The position numbers and the translations under genes were made by a program. Positions 38,512-47,493 of a DNA stretch of 64,000 nt are shown here, piece by piece. The notes under the pieces are model-generated. The model was not told where the DNA came from and ran no database searches. It saw only the letters and a list, made by a program, of their open reading frames with translations. Origin of the DNA: Methylorubrum salsuginis (GTDB lineage Bacteria; Pseudomonadota; Alphaproteobacteria; Rhizobiales; Beijerinckiaceae); NCBI RefSeq assembly GCF_900114375.1, contig NZ_FOSV01000003.1, positions 1 through 64,000 on the forward strand, in the 5' to 3' direction. Numbering within the stretch: position 1 is the stretch's first letter; every line of letters begins with the position of its first letter.

Positions 38512-39129
38512 TCACAGGCCGGGCAGACGCCCGAGATCCAGCCCGCCCGCATCGGCGCTGCCCAGACGGGCGAAGCGCCGCTCGATCGAGTCGGCATAGC
38601 CGGCGAGCGTCCGGTGCCAGCCGTGAGCCTGCGCTTCCAGGCCGGAGAAGCCCCCGAAATCGTCGGCGCCGGTCACGGTGCCGGGATTAGTCCGCGCTGT
38701 CCGATCGAGCCGCGCCACCCGCGCCGTCCGACGGGTCTCGGCTCGGGCCGGATGCGCGCGCGGCGTGGCGGCGGCCTCTCGCTGTGTCTCCTGGCGCGGA
38801 AGCCGCGGCGCGGCGGCGCGGGCCGTACGCACCGGTGCCGCGGCCTCGGCGGGCTTGGCCGCCGTACGGGTCTTGGCCGCCGTGCCGGTTTTGGCCGCCG
38901 TGCCGGTTTTGGCATCGGCCGCGTCGAACATCGCCCGGCAATCGCTGCTCAGCCGCTCGCGCTCGCGCCGGAGGCAGGCGGCGGTGCGGCCCGGATCGGG
39001 GATCGACGAGGCGCAGAGCCGGAACGCATCCGGCCCGCAGGCGGCGCGCTGCGCCTCGGTTCCCTGCGCAAGCGCCGGCGAGGCGGCCAGCAGCGGCAGA
39101 AGCAGGGCGAGCTTCGGGAAGGTGGTCAA
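38512..39129 (-). CDS. Exported Cys-rich protein with Lys-Thr-Ala repeats
   Basis: 205 residues from a TTG at 39129 that follows GGAGG by seven bases. A signal peptide (PKLALLLPLLAASPALA) is followed by a small four-Cys module (AACGPDAFRLCASS, AACLRRERERLSSDC) like the Cys-rich repeats of several Hyphomicrobiales exported proteins. Next come three tandem units of AKT-GTA type, then a basic Ala/Arg/Thr-rich stretch and a short C-terminal helix. Function unknown. No ATG or GTG fits the signal peptide, so automatic callers may miss the start. Confidence 0.68.
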   Translation of the reverse strand: MTTFPKLALLLPLLAASPALAQGTEAQRAACGPDAFRLCASSIPDPGRTAACLRRERERLSSDCRAMFDAADAKTGTAAKTGTAAKTRTAAKPAEAAAPVRTARAAAPRLPRQETQREAAATPRAHPARAETRRTARVARLDRTARTNPGTVTGADDFGGFSGLEAQAHGWHRTLAGYADSIERRFARLGSADAGGLDLGRLPGL

Positions 39130-39581
39130 GAGCGAGCCTCCGTTCACGGTTCGGACGGAGCCTCGCACGTGGACGAACGGCCCCGAACGGTTCGATTCAC
39201 CGCTCGGCTTCGAGGCGGCGGCGTGAGCCGACAGGAGACCACAGCATCGGCCGGCGATGCAAATCACAAGCGGCGTGAACGGGTTAGCTGAGCCGTTGCC
39301 GGACCGCCCGAGGACGGTCCTCGCGCCTCGCCTCCGGACTGCCGCCGGCTCATACCAAGCCGATTGCCCCGCGACGGCGAGGCGGCGGGCGTCCGCCGGA
39401 CGCACGGAAGGGGACCATCGGCCTGCTCCATGCCGCTTGGTATGCCGGGCGCGGCTGCCGACGTTTCCGACACAGAGATCTGCCCCAACGGGGCCGCCGC
39501 CTTCGATGAGCCGGCTCATATACTTGGTCTCAACGAAGGCCGAACCATGAAGAGCCCTGGATTCGACTGAGGCTCTCCTTC
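39130..39581. other. Intergenic region with a spaced inverted repeat
   Basis: 452 bases between the divergent exported-protein and GGDEF-EAL genes. It contains the CATACCAAGC inverted repeat (separate entry) and must carry both promoters. No gene is supported. Confidence 0.5.
39351..39446. repeat. Spaced inverted repeat CATACCAAGC ... GCTTGGTATG
   Basis: Perfect 10-base arms at 39351-39360 and 39437-39446, 76 bases apart, in the divergent region upstream of the GGDEF-EAL gene. It could be two facing operator sites or the ends of a small repeat element. Confidence 0.55.
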
Positions 39582-42026
39582 GTGCCGCCTTCCACGACCG
39601 CATCACCGCAGGACGGTTCTCTGATTCATCACTGGATCAGCTGCCGCCCTCATCCCGATGCGATGCCGCGTTACGAGGCGGTCGTGCTGGGCCGGCTCGG
39701 GCGGCTCGCGGACCGCTGCGCCCTCGTCGCCACGCATGAGGGCCGGGCCGAACGGCTCCTGTGGGGGGGATCGGCCTTCCGCGACTGGCTCGACGACGAG
39801 GTGCAGGACCATCCGGTCGCCCGGCTCGCCGACGAGGTCCGTTGGCCGATCGAGGAGATCGTGACGGCAGCCCTGCAGGCGGGCGAGCCGGCCCGCACGC
39901 GCTGCGACCGCATCACCGACGGCGTCGTCGCGACCTGGAACCTCGTCGGCGTGCCGCTCGCCCATGGAGACGGGGCGACCCTGGTGCTCGTGCATGTCGA
40001 CCCGGTTTGCACCCGCACCGAGCTGGTGCAGGCGATGTTCGGCGCCACCGGCCAGGGGCTGATGGCCCTCGGGACGGTGCGCGATGCCGATGGAGCGATC
40101 ACCGACTTCAAGATCGTCGCCCTGAATCAGGGCGCGGCCCTGCTGTTCGGCCGGCCCGCTTCCGCCCTGCAATGGCAACGCCTGAGCGGGCTGGTGCCCC
40201 GGCATCTCGGCATGACCGGGGTGCTGGCCGGCGTCGTCGCCCGGACGGAACGGGCGGCGTTCGAACTGGCCATCCCCCGCTCCGGCGCTCCGACCCTCCA
40301 TCTCAAGGTGGAGGCGCGGGCGATCGGCGACCTGATCGCCGTCGCCATGACCGATGTCGGAGACATCAAGGCCCGCGAGGAATCGTTCCGCCTGCTGTTC
40401 GACAACAACCCCTTGCCGATGTGGCTCGTGGAACCCGGCACGGCCCGGTTCGTCGCGGTCAACGAGGCCGCCATCGCCCATTACGGCTTCAGCCGGACGG
40501 AATTCCTGACCCGGCGCCTGTGCGACCTCGCCGAGCCGGGCGAAGCGGCGGCCCCCTTGGTCGCCCACGAGGCGGGCCTGCGCCGCCAGCGGCGGGCCGA
40601 CGGCTCGGTCATCGAGGTCACGCTGGTGGAGCGCTCCCTCGCCTTCGAGGGCAAGCCGGTGCTGCTCGGGGCGGCGATCGACCTGACCGAGCGCCGCCGG
40701 GCCGAGGCCCGCATCGCCCACATGGCGCAGCACGACGCGCTCACCGGGCTGCCGAACCGCGTCCTCTTCATGGTGCGCCTGACCGAGACCATCGCGGCCC
40801 ATCAATGCGAGGGCACCTCCGCCGCGCTGCTCTGCCTCGACCTCGACAAGTTCAAGCTCGTCAACGACACCCTCGGCCATCCCGCGGGCGACCAGCTGCT
40901 GCAGCAGGCGGCCCAGCGCATCGCCGGCTGCCTGAAACCGGAGGATCCCGTCGCCCGTCTCGGCGGCGACGAGTTCGCGATTCTGCTGGGCGGCGCCGAT
41001 CTGCCGGCCGCCGAGGCGGTGGCGGAACGCATCGTCGCCGCGCTCGCCCGCCCGTTCCTGATCCAGGAGCAGGAATGCCATGTCGGCGCCAGCATCGGCA
41101 TCGCCCACCTGCCGCTGCACGGGACCGATCCGGACGTGCTGATGCGCAACGCCGACATCGCGCTCTACCGCGCCAAGGCGGGGGGGCGCGGCGGCTGGCG
41201 ACGCTTCGCCGCCGACATGGACGAGGCGGTCCGGCGCCGGCGCCGCCGGGAGACGGACCTGCGGGAGGCGCTCACCCGCGGCGAACTCTCCCTGGCCTAC
41301 CAGCCGGTGATCGAGAGCCGGTCCGGCCGGCTCACGGCCTTCGAGGCGCTGCTGCGCTGGCATCATCCCGTAGAGGGGCCGATTCCGCCGGGCGAGTTCG
41401 TGCCGCTCGCCGAGGAGACCGGCCTGATCGGGACGATCGGCGCCTGGGTCCTGCAGACCGCCTGCCGTGAGGCCGCCTCCTGGCCGAGCTCGGCCCGGGT
41501 GGCGGTGAACCTGTCGCCGGCCCAGTTCCGCGATGGGTCGCTGGTGCAGGTGGTGCGCCGGACGCTCGATGCCACCGGCCTCCATCCGAGCCGGCTGGAA
41601 CTCGAAGTCACCGAGTCGGTGCTGCTGGCCGCCAGCGACGCCAACGTCGCCATGCTCCACGCCCTGCGCCGCCTCGGCGTGCACATCGCCATGGACGATT
41701 TCGGCACGGGCTACTCGTCCCTGAGCTACCTGCGCGCCTTCCCGTTCGACAAGATCAAGATCGATCGCTCCTTCGTGCAGCAGGTCGGCGAGAACGCCCA
41801 GTCGGCGGCCATCGTGAAGGCGGTGATCGGGCTCGGCGCCAGCCTCGGCATCGTCACCGTCGCCGAGGGCATCGAGACCGGCGCGCAGCTGGAATGGCTG
41901 CGGGAGGAAGGCTGCGACGAGGTGCAGGGCTACCTCCTCGGCCGCCCGATGCCGGCGGCCGAGGCGCGCGGCCTGATCGCCGAACGGGACCGGGCGGACT
42001 GGGCGGACCGGGCCGCCTGCGCCTGA
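39582..42026 (+). CDS. PAS-GGDEF-EAL cyclic-di-GMP protein
   Basis: 814 residues, no clear membrane segment. PAS-type sensor regions occupy the first half ([34 protein letters not shown]). The cyclase domain has the active GGDEF in [11 protein letters not shown], but the inhibitory RxxD site reads KPED. The phosphodiesterase domain is complete: [42 protein letters not shown] and VAEGIET. It may therefore make and break cyclic-di-GMP. Start GTG at 39582 after GAGG; an ATG at 39663 is the alternative. Confidence 0.9.
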   Translation: MPPSTTASPQDGSLIHHWISCRPHPDAMPRYEAVVLGRLGRLADRCALVATHEGRAERLLWGGSAFRDWLDDEVQDHPVARLADEVRWPIEEIVTAALQAGEPARTRCDRITDGVVATWNLVGVPLAHGDGATLVLVHVDPVCTRTELVQAMFGATGQGLMALGTVRDADGAITDFKIVALNQGAALLFGRPASALQWQRLSGLVPRHLGMTGVLAGVVARTERAAFELAIPRSGAPTLHLKVEARAIGDLIAVAMTDVGDIKAREESFRLLFDNNPLPMWLVEPGTARFVAVNEAAIAHYGFSRTEFLTRRLCDLAEPGEAAAPLVAHEAGLRRQRRADGSVIEVTLVERSLAFEGKPVLLGAAIDLTERRRAEARIAHMAQHDALTGLPNRVLFMVRLTETIAAHQCEGTSAALLCLDLDKFKLVNDTLGHPAGDQLLQQAAQRIAGCLKPEDPVARLGGDEFAILLGGADLPAAEAVAERIVAALARPFLIQEQECHVGASIGIAHLPLHGTDPDVLMRNADIALYRAKAGGRGGWRRFAADMDEAVRRRRRRETDLREALTRGELSLAYQPVIESRSGRLTAFEALLRWHHPVEGPIPPGEFVPLAEETGLIGTIGAWVLQTACREAASWPSSARVAVNLSPAQFRDGSLVQVVRRTLDATGLHPSRLELEVTESVLLAASDANVAMLHALRRLGVHIAMDDFGTGYSSLSYLRAFPFDKIKIDRSFVQQVGENAQSAAIVKAVIGLGASLGIVTVAEGIETGAQLEWLREEGCDEVQGYLLGRPMPAAEARGLIAERDRADWADRAACA

Positions 42027-42032
42027 GGGCGC

Positions 42033-42209
42033 CTACTTCGTGATCTTCACCGAGACCGGATCGCTCGAGGGGAACGTCTCCTCCAGGGCCTCGTCGAGGC
42101 GTTCGCTGGCCTTGTCCTGGCGGTTCTCGGGGTTGGCCTTGTCGCCCTTGCCGTCCTGGCGGAAGCCGGCGGCCTTGGGGTCGTCCTTCGGAGTGGTCTG
42201 GTCGGTCAT
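42033..42209 (-). CDS. Small charged protein with ETFPSSDPVS motif
   Basis: 58-residue hydrophilic protein (MTDQTTPKDDPKAAGFRQDG...) whose C-terminus LDEALEETFPSSDPVSVKI resembles the short ETFPASDP motif shared by many small alphaproteobacterial proteins of unknown function. The ATG at 42209 is preferred; an upstream in-frame start at 42239 adds ten residues. It lies tail-to-tail with the GGDEF-EAL gene, six bases apart. Confidence 0.68.
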   Translation of the reverse strand: MTDQTTPKDDPKAAGFRQDGKGDKANPENRQDKASERLDEALEETFPSSDPVSVKITK

Positions 42210-42377
42210 CCGGTGTCTCGCCTGGTGTGCGCCGCGCAACCGGCGGCGGGGGATGGAGACTCAACGCGGAGGGGCGGCGGGGTGTTTCGTCGCCGCCGCC
42301 GTATCGACGGCGATCCGTTTACCGAACGACAGGAGCTTTGCCGCCATCCTCGTGGCCTGGCCGGTTCGGAAACGCCC

Positions 42378-43649
42378 ATGCACGTCGTGATCCTGGCCGA
42401 GTTCGCCACCGCGAGCGGGGGCGCCGAGAAGGTGGCGGTGGAATCCGCCCGCGGCCTCGCCGAGGCGGGCGCGCGGGTGACCTTCATCCAGGCGGTGGAC
42501 GGGCCGGCCGATGCCCTGCTCGATCATCCGGGCATCGGCCGGGTGCCTTTGAGCCTGCCCGACGTATGGTCTCTGCCCGCTTGGCGCGGGGCGGTGGCGG
42601 GCATCTGGAACGGCGAGGCCGCCCGGCGGCTCACGGCGGCCCTCGCGGCGTTGCCCGAGCCGGCCGATTGCTTGCACCTGCACCAGTGGAGCCGCGCCTT
42701 CTCCCCCGCCGTGCTGCCGGTGCTGCTGGCCCAATCCGCGCCGCTGGTCCTGACCTTGCACGACTATTTCCTGGCCTGCCCGAACGGCGTCTTCTACCGC
42801 TTCGACCAGGGGGCGCCCTGTTCCCTGGAGCCGATGTCGGCCCGGTGCCTGGCCGCCCCCTGCGATCCCAAGAGCCGCCTGCACAAGGCGGTCCGGGTCG
42901 GGCGGGCCGCGGCCCTGCGGGTCGCGGCGGGCCGGGACCGCCTCGACGTGATCCATGTCAGCGACGCGAGCCTCGCCCGGATGGCCGGGATGCTGGCGGG
43001 CCGCGCCCTGCGCCATCACCGCATCGACAATCCCGTGCGGGTCGCCCCCGGCGCCCCGGCCGAGCCCGAGCGGGGCGACGCGGTCGCCTATGTCGGTCGG
43101 CTGACGGCGGAGAAGGGGGCCGATCTCGTGGCCGAGGCCGCCCGCCGCGCCGGGCTGCCGGCGCTGTTCATCGGGGCCGGCCCGCTGGACGACGCGTTGC
43201 GCGCGCAGGGAGCCGAGGTGATCGGCTGGCGCAGCCCCTCGGAAGTCGGAGAGATCCTGCGGTCACGGGCGCGGGCGGTCTGCGCGCCCTCGCGCTGGTA
43301 CGAGACCGGGCCGCTCACGATCTACGAGGCGCTGGCCCAGGGCATCCCGGCCATCGCCTCGAACCGCTCGGGTGCGGCGGAAAAGGTCCGGCACGGCGAG
43401 ACCGGCCTCGTGGTCGCGCCGGAGGCGGAGGCCCTGGCCGAGGCGTTCCGGACCCTCAAGGACGATTCCCTGGTCGCGCGCCTCGGCCGGGCCGCGCATG
43501 CCGCCTATTGGCAGGCACCGCCGACGCTTGCGGCCCATGCGCAGGCGCTGCTCGGTCTCTACGGAGGGCTGACGGACGAGGCCGCGCATCACCACGGCGA
43601 CCGGGCGGGACATTCGAACGGCGAGCCGGTCGTCGCTGCAATGCGGTGA
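42378..43649 (+). CDS. GT4 family glycosyltransferase
   Basis: 423-residue glycosyltransferase of the GT-B fold. The N-terminal domain has HVVILAEFATASGGAEKVA and LTLHDYFLACPNGVFYR. The C-terminal donor domain has AYVGRLTAEKGADLV, LFIGAGPL and the conserved Glu region YETGPLTIYEALAQGIPAI. This architecture suggests transfer of a hexose to lipid or polysaccharide. The ATG at 42378 opens a family-like N-terminus; the longer frame upstream is not conserved. Single gene. Confidence 0.87.
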   Translation: MHVVILAEFATASGGAEKVAVESARGLAEAGARVTFIQAVDGPADALLDHPGIGRVPLSLPDVWSLPAWRGAVAGIWNGEAARRLTAALAALPEPADCLHLHQWSRAFSPAVLPVLLAQSAPLVLTLHDYFLACPNGVFYRFDQGAPCSLEPMSARCLAAPCDPKSRLHKAVRVGRAAALRVAAGRDRLDVIHVSDASLARMAGMLAGRALRHHRIDNPVRVAPGAPAEPERGDAVAYVGRLTAEKGADLVAEAARRAGLPALFIGAGPLDDALRAQGAEVIGWRSPSEVGEILRSRARAVCAPSRWYETGPLTIYEALAQGIPAIASNRSGAAEKVRHGETGLVVAPEAEALAEAFRTLKDDSLVARLGRAAHAAYWQAPPTLAAHAQALLGLYGGLTDEAAHHHGDRAGHSNGEPVVAAMR

Positions 43650-43822
43650 CGAAGCGGCCTTCGCGGCGGCGAAGCGGTTGGCCGAGACGGTTTCCGTCAT
43701 TATAGTGCCGTCCGCGCGGTTCGACGGGCGTCGGACGCCGGGGCGGGCGCCGGACGGTTCGTTATTGTAGTCAGCAACATAGAAGCGGCCCGCCAATGGG
43801 CTTCGTCGCGCCGGATACTCCC

Positions 43823-43851
43823 TTGACTTCCATGTTGCACCGCAACATAAG
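43823..43851 (+). promoter_or_regulatory. Phasin promoter with embedded palindromic operator (PhaR-like)
   Basis: TTGACT at 43823, then after about 17 bases CATAAG as a poor -10. Between them lies the perfect palindrome ATGTTGC-ACC-GCAACAT (43832-43848). Its core TTGC-N3-GCAA resembles the CTGC-N3-GCAG sites of the PHB regulator PhaR in other Alphaproteobacteria. A repressor here would block polymerase directly. It lies about 85 bases upstream of the phasin start. Confidence 0.65.
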
Positions 43852-43935
43852 GAGGGCGGGCCGGTCATCCGACACGGAAGGCGCCCGCTCCAGGCGGCGC
43901 GCCCATCTCCCGGTCCTGCAAGACAGGAGAGCGAC

Positions 43936-44289
43936 ATGAGCACCCCGAATTTCGAGATCCCCACCGAGTTCCGCGACTTCGCCGACAAGAGCGTCGATCA
44001 GGCGCGCAACGCCTTCGGCACCCTCCTCAACGGCGCCGTGAAGACCTCCGAGCAGTTCCGCACCTCGGCCACCACCGCTCAGTCGACCCTGCACGCCGCC
44101 GTGCTGAAGGGCCTCGACCACGCCAAGACCAATGCCGACGCCACCTTCGACTACGCTCAGCGCGTCGTGCGCGCGAAGGACGTCCGCGAGGCGTTCGAGA
44201 TCCAGTCGGAGTTCGTGAAGTCGCAGTTCGCCGCGCTCCAGAGCCAGTTCAAGGAATACGGCGCCCTCGCTCAGAGCGCCGCCCGCTGA
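43936..44289 (+). CDS. Phasin family protein
   Basis: 117-residue granule-associated protein of the phasin_2 type, coating PHB granules. It is almost entirely amphipathic helix, with QARNAFGTLLNGAVKTSEQF, ATFDYAQRVVRAKDVREAFE and the typical phasin phrase IQSEFVKSQFAALQSQFKEYG. No signal peptide. It has its own promoter with a palindromic operator and a GC hairpin after the stop. A strong Shine-Dalgarno (GGAGAG) precedes the ATG. Confidence 0.92.
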   Translation: MSTPNFEIPTEFRDFADKSVDQARNAFGTLLNGAVKTSEQFRTSATTAQSTLHAAVLKGLDHAKTNADATFDYAQRVVRAKDVREAFEIQSEFVKSQFAALQSQFKEYGALAQSAAR

Positions 44290-44296
44290 TGGCGAC

Positions 44297-44317
44297 GCCC
44301 CCGGCCTGACCGGGGGC
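44297..44317 (+). terminator. GC hairpin after the phasin gene
   Basis: Perfect 8-bp stem GCCCCCGG / CCGGGGGC with a five-base loop, eight bases past the stop. No T-run follows, so it may only stabilise the abundant phasin mRNA or cause partial termination before the next gene. Confidence 0.5.
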
Positions 44318-44450
44318 GCAACGGCCTGAGCCGTCGGGAACGTTTCAGGTCCCGAAGGTGTCATGCACCGACGCTACGCTCTCCCACGGCGCCCCGGACC
44401 CCGGTCCGGGGTGACCGGTGAGAGCGACCCTTGATCGAGGAGTGAAGTCC

Positions 44451-45257
44451 ATGTCGTCGAGCCGCCGCAGAGGACGTTCGTCGGGATCGCCCGCCACGGG
44501 CCGGCCGGCTTCCACCGTGGACACCGCACCGGAGACCGTCCCGGAAGCGGTCGCCGCCGAGGCGAACGAGAATTCCCACACCACAGCGCCGGTCGAAGCC
44601 GCCGATGCGGCGACCGACGCCGTGAGCGCGGCGGCCGAAGCGCAGACCGACACGGCCGCGATTCCCGAGGTTCCGGCCGAGACCTCGCCCGAGACGGTGC
44701 AGGCGGCCGTGACGGAAAGCGTGTCCGAGACGGCCGAGCAGGCGGCGGACGGCGTGGAGGCGGTCCGGCACGAGGCCGCCACAACCGTCGCCGAGACCAC
44801 CGAGCCGACGGCCGAGGCGGTCGCGCAGGTCGAGACCACGGTCGAGGCCGTACAGGATCGGGCCGTCGAGCACGCCGCCGAGACGGTCGATCAGGTCGCC
44901 GAGACCGCCATGGCGCTGGCGGCCGCTCCGCTCGCCGCCGCCGAGGCAGTCACCGAGGCCGCCCGCGCCCCGCTTGGCGGCGCCAAGGCCTTCGACGGGA
45001 CGGCGGGCGGGCGCTTCGCCTTTATCCCGACCTTCGAGCCGCTGAACGAGATCAACGCGACCCTGCTGGCCTTTGCCCGCGGCGAGGGCGAGGCGGCGAT
45101 GGCGCATCTCCAGGCGCTGACGAAGGTGAAGACCCCGGCCGAGGCGATCCGCCTTCAGGTGAGTGAGTTCCAGCGGGCCGCCGACGCCTCGCTGACCTGC
45201 TTCAGCCACATCCTGCGCAGCGCCAACCGCCTCGGCGGCCCAGCCCGCTGGAATTGA
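44451..45257 (+). CDS. Phasin-like protein with long acidic Ala/Thr/Glu-rich region
   Basis: 268 residues. After a basic start (MSSSRRRGRSSGS) come about 150 residues rich in Ala, Glu, Thr and Val in heptad-like runs (AEQAADGVEAVRHEA, AETVDQVAETAMALAAAP). The C-terminal 80 residues resemble a phasin module (QALTKVKTPAEAIRLQVSEF, then SLTCFSHILRS). It follows the phasin gene by about 160 bases and precedes a bidirectional terminator. Likely granule-associated; histone-like or scaffold roles are also possible given the basic N-terminus. Confidence 0.7.
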   Translation: MSSSRRRGRSSGSPATGRPASTVDTAPETVPEAVAAEANENSHTTAPVEAADAATDAVSAAAEAQTDTAAIPEVPAETSPETVQAAVTESVSETAEQAADGVEAVRHEAATTVAETTEPTAEAVAQVETTVEAVQDRAVEHAAETVDQVAETAMALAAAPLAAAEAVTEAARAPLGGAKAFDGTAGGRFAFIPTFEPLNEINATLLAFARGEGEAAMAHLQALTKVKTPAEAIRLQVSEFQRAADASLTCFSHILRSANRLGGPARWN

Positions 45258-45282
45258 TCCTTTTTCGAACGGGTCCCAAACC

Positions 45283-45320
45283 GCAAAAACCCCCGCACCG
45301 GCCGGTGCGGGGGTTTTTGC
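45283..45320. terminator. Bidirectional rho-independent terminator
   Basis: Perfect palindrome GCAAAAACCCCCGCACCGG / CCGGTGCGGGGGTTTTTGC: A-run, long GC stem, T-run. It ends the phasin-like gene rightward and the 77-residue gene (45405) leftward. Confidence 0.93.
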
Positions 45321-45404
45321 TGTGAAGGACAGGCCGTCGGCGCATGAAAAAACCGGCGGCCCTCGGAAGGCCGCCGGCATGCGTTTCGCCGCGGGATCGT
45401 TGCT

Positions 45405-45638
45405 CTAGGCGCGCAACCGGCCGACGCGGCTCTTGTCGCGGGCGGCGCGGGCCGCCTGCTCGACATTGCGGAACAGGGTGCCGTCGAGGCCGTCGAAGCG
45501 GGACTCGGACGAGAAGAAGCGCACGCCGCCGCGCTCGGGGACGGCGATGCCGGCGGTGAGATCGCCGATCTCGATCACGCGCGTGGGCGGGCCGTCCTCG
45601 GTAGAGAGGACGTCGGCGAAGGGTTGAACACGGGTCAT
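45405..45638 (-). CDS. Hypothetical 77-residue protein
   Basis: Small soluble protein (MTRVQPFADVLSTEDGPPTR...) of unknown family. A short beta-rich start (VIEIGDLTAGIAVPERGGVRF) is followed by a basic C-terminus (QAARAARDKSRVGRLRA). The ATG at 45638 follows an acceptable AGGAG-type site; the longer open frame upstream is Gly-rich and implausible. It shares the terminator at 45283-45320 with the phasin-like gene. Confidence 0.55.
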   Translation of the reverse strand: MTRVQPFADVLSTEDGPPTRVIEIGDLTAGIAVPERGGVRFFSSESRFDGLDGTLFRNVEQAARAARDKSRVGRLRA

Positions 45639-46189
45639 GACGGGGTGAACTCCTGCGGCCACTTCAGGGCCGGTGTCGGTGAGGCGTTCGCGTGGGCTCC
45701 TAACCCACCAACATGACTGCCCGACAACACGACCGCCCCCGCCCGGCCCCGCCGCCGGCACGTTTGGAAGTTTTCAAATGCGAAATATCGTTCAAGGCAA
45801 GTCCTCCTGATTGGCGAGGACCACGAAGCACAATGCTTCGTGATGCATTAGCGTTTGATAACGCGGCGCAAGCGTGCCATGACAAATCACCGCGGTGCGG
45901 AGACGACCGCACGCTCACAAGATGAGCGCTCAGGCCTTAACCGTCAACGGAATGTTCTTTCGAAGATCAGCTTGACAGGGAAAGATCAGGCCGGGCTTCG
46001 GCCCGATTCCGACGTGTCCGACCTTTCGGGTCCGAAGCGCTGTCCGCCACGGCGGAAGCCGGCTCGTCTCGGGGACAGCCGCGTTTGGGCGACGACGTGA
46101 CGGTGCGACCCGACAGGAGCGGGCCGCAGCGCACGAGAATCGTCTTTTTCCGAAAGCCGGAAACCGCCTTTCGGGACGAGGCCCGGGGC
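45639..46189. other. Intergenic region, no gene supported
   Basis: 551 bases. The part around 45770-45960 is clearly more AT-rich than the rest of the window (for example TTTTCAAATGCGAAATATC), which suggests promoter or recently acquired DNA. Short open frames exist but have no recognisable features. A repeat copy lies at 46141-46182. Confidence 0.5.
46141..46182. repeat. Short palindromic repeat (CGAAAGCCGG...CTTTCGGGACGA family)
   Basis: TTTCCGAAAGCCGGAAACC followed by GCCTTTCGGGACGAGGC, nearly identical to the copy at 51179-51212. It lies just downstream of the leftward HAD phosphatase gene. Confidence 0.65.
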
Positions 46190-46867
46190 TCAGCCTGCGG
46201 CGACGATCCGGCCGAGATCGGCATGGGCCGTGAAGACGCGAGCCGCCCCCGCCGCCAGCAGTTCCCGCCCGGTGCGGTCATGGCCCCAATGGCCGCCGCC
46301 GGTGAAGCCCGCGACCCGCATCCCCGCGGCGCGGGCGGCCTGGACGCCCGGCACGCTATCCTCGATCACGAGGCAGGCGGCCGGTTCGGCCCCCATCCGC
46401 GCCGCGGCGTGCAGGAACAGGTCCGGGAACGGCTTCCCGCGGGCCACCTCGGCGGAGGAGAAGATGCGGCCGTCGAAGAACGGCAAAAGGCCGGTGAGGC
46501 CGAGGGATCGGCGCAGCCGTACCGGATCGCTGCTGGAGGCGACGCAGAACGGCAGGCGAAACTCCGTCAGCGCCGCGGCGATGCCGGCCATGGCCGTGAG
46601 CTCCGCCTCGAACGCCTCCAGCGTCTCGGCCTTCACCCGCTCGGCAAAGCCCTCCGGCGGCGCGATGCCGTCCTCCGTCGCAACCCGCTGCATGATCGAG
46701 ACCATGGAGGTGCCGGCATAGCGCGCCCGCACCGTCTCGACGTCGAGGCAGAGGCCGATTTGGTTGAGCCCACGGGTCAGCACGCCGAGGCTGATCGGCT
46801 CGCTGTCGACCAGCACGCCGTCGCAGTCGAAGATCACCAGGGCGGGAGGAGAATGCGCGTCCGTCAT
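46190..46867 (-). CDS. HAD family phosphatase (phosphoglycolate/beta-phosphoglucomutase type)
   Basis: 225-residue haloacid-dehalogenase phosphatase. Motif [15 protein letters not shown] contains the nucleophile Asp, motif II is VASSSD, and motifs III/IV are [11 protein letters not shown] and [12 protein letters not shown]. The cap domain between is helical (subfamily IA). The substrate is a small phosphorylated metabolite but cannot be named from sequence. The ATG at 46867 follows GAGAGG; the longer frame adds unrelated residues. Single gene. Confidence 0.9.
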   Translation of the reverse strand: MTDAHSPPALVIFDCDGVLVDSEPISLGVLTRGLNQIGLCLDVETVRARYAGTSMVSIMQRVATEDGIAPPEGFAERVKAETLEAFEAELTAMAGIAAALTEFRLPFCVASSSDPVRLRRSLGLTGLLPFFDGRIFSSAEVARGKPFPDLFLHAAARMGAEPAACLVIEDSVPGVQAARAAGMRVAGFTGGGHWGHDRTGRELLAAGAARVFTAHADLGRIVAAG

Positions 46868-47000
46868 CGGACCCGGCCTCTCGCACGGGCGCGCGGGCCC
46901 TGGCAACGCGGCGGGAGCGCCCGGAAGGCTTGCCAGGATGACCGAGCTCGGCCTAGTCAGTCGGCCAAGCGCGGCGGCTCGAGCCCGCGCGAGGTCGGAC

Positions 47001-47348
47001 ATGCTGCGAAACGTCGCCCGCTTCCTCGGACTGCCGTTCCTCAGCCGCGCGATCGGGCTCGTCGTCATGGCGGGGGGCTTCGTGCAGCTCTGCTACGACG
47101 GGGCACGCTCCATCGCCAACAACGGCCTGCGCATCACCACCCTCGCCGACTGGATCCACACCCTGCCCCAGGACCGCACCGCGGCCCTCGGCCAGACCGT
47201 CGAGAAGGTCGCGCCCTGGGCCGACGCGGTGCTGCTGGCGCCGCTCGGCCTCGTGCCCGCCTCGCTGTTCGCCCTCGGGCTCGGCGCCGTGCTGATCTGG
47301 CTCGGCCAGCCGCCGCGGGAGCCGATCGGTTTCCTGACCGGGCCGTGA
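47001..47348 (+). CDS. Membrane protein, hypothetical
   Basis: 115-residue protein with two hydrophobic segments ([18 protein letters not shown] and [24 protein letters not shown]) flanking a soluble loop ([22 protein letters not shown]). No family recognised. The ATG at 47001 follows GAGG by seven bases. It is divergent from the HAD phosphatase and about 145 bases ahead of mepA. Confidence 0.7.
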   Translation: MLRNVARFLGLPFLSRAIGLVVMAGGFVQLCYDGARSIANNGLRITTLADWIHTLPQDRTAALGQTVEKVAPWADAVLLAPLGLVPASLFALGLGAVLIWLGQPPREPIGFLTGP

Positions 47349-47493
47349 GGCGAACGCAGCCTCGCCGCGGGCGGAGCTGCAACAGTGTGACGCCCTGCCT
47401 TGAAAAACGCCCACCTCGCCGGGCACGGTCGGGGCGCTGACCGACTCTTGCCACTCATCGAGTCCCGCCCCTCATCCGGACGAACCGACGCGC

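Noticed and set aside
45713..45925. 70-residue frame in the 45.6-46.2 kb gap
   Set aside because: Pro/Arg-rich start, no ribosome site, no homology pattern; left as intergenic.
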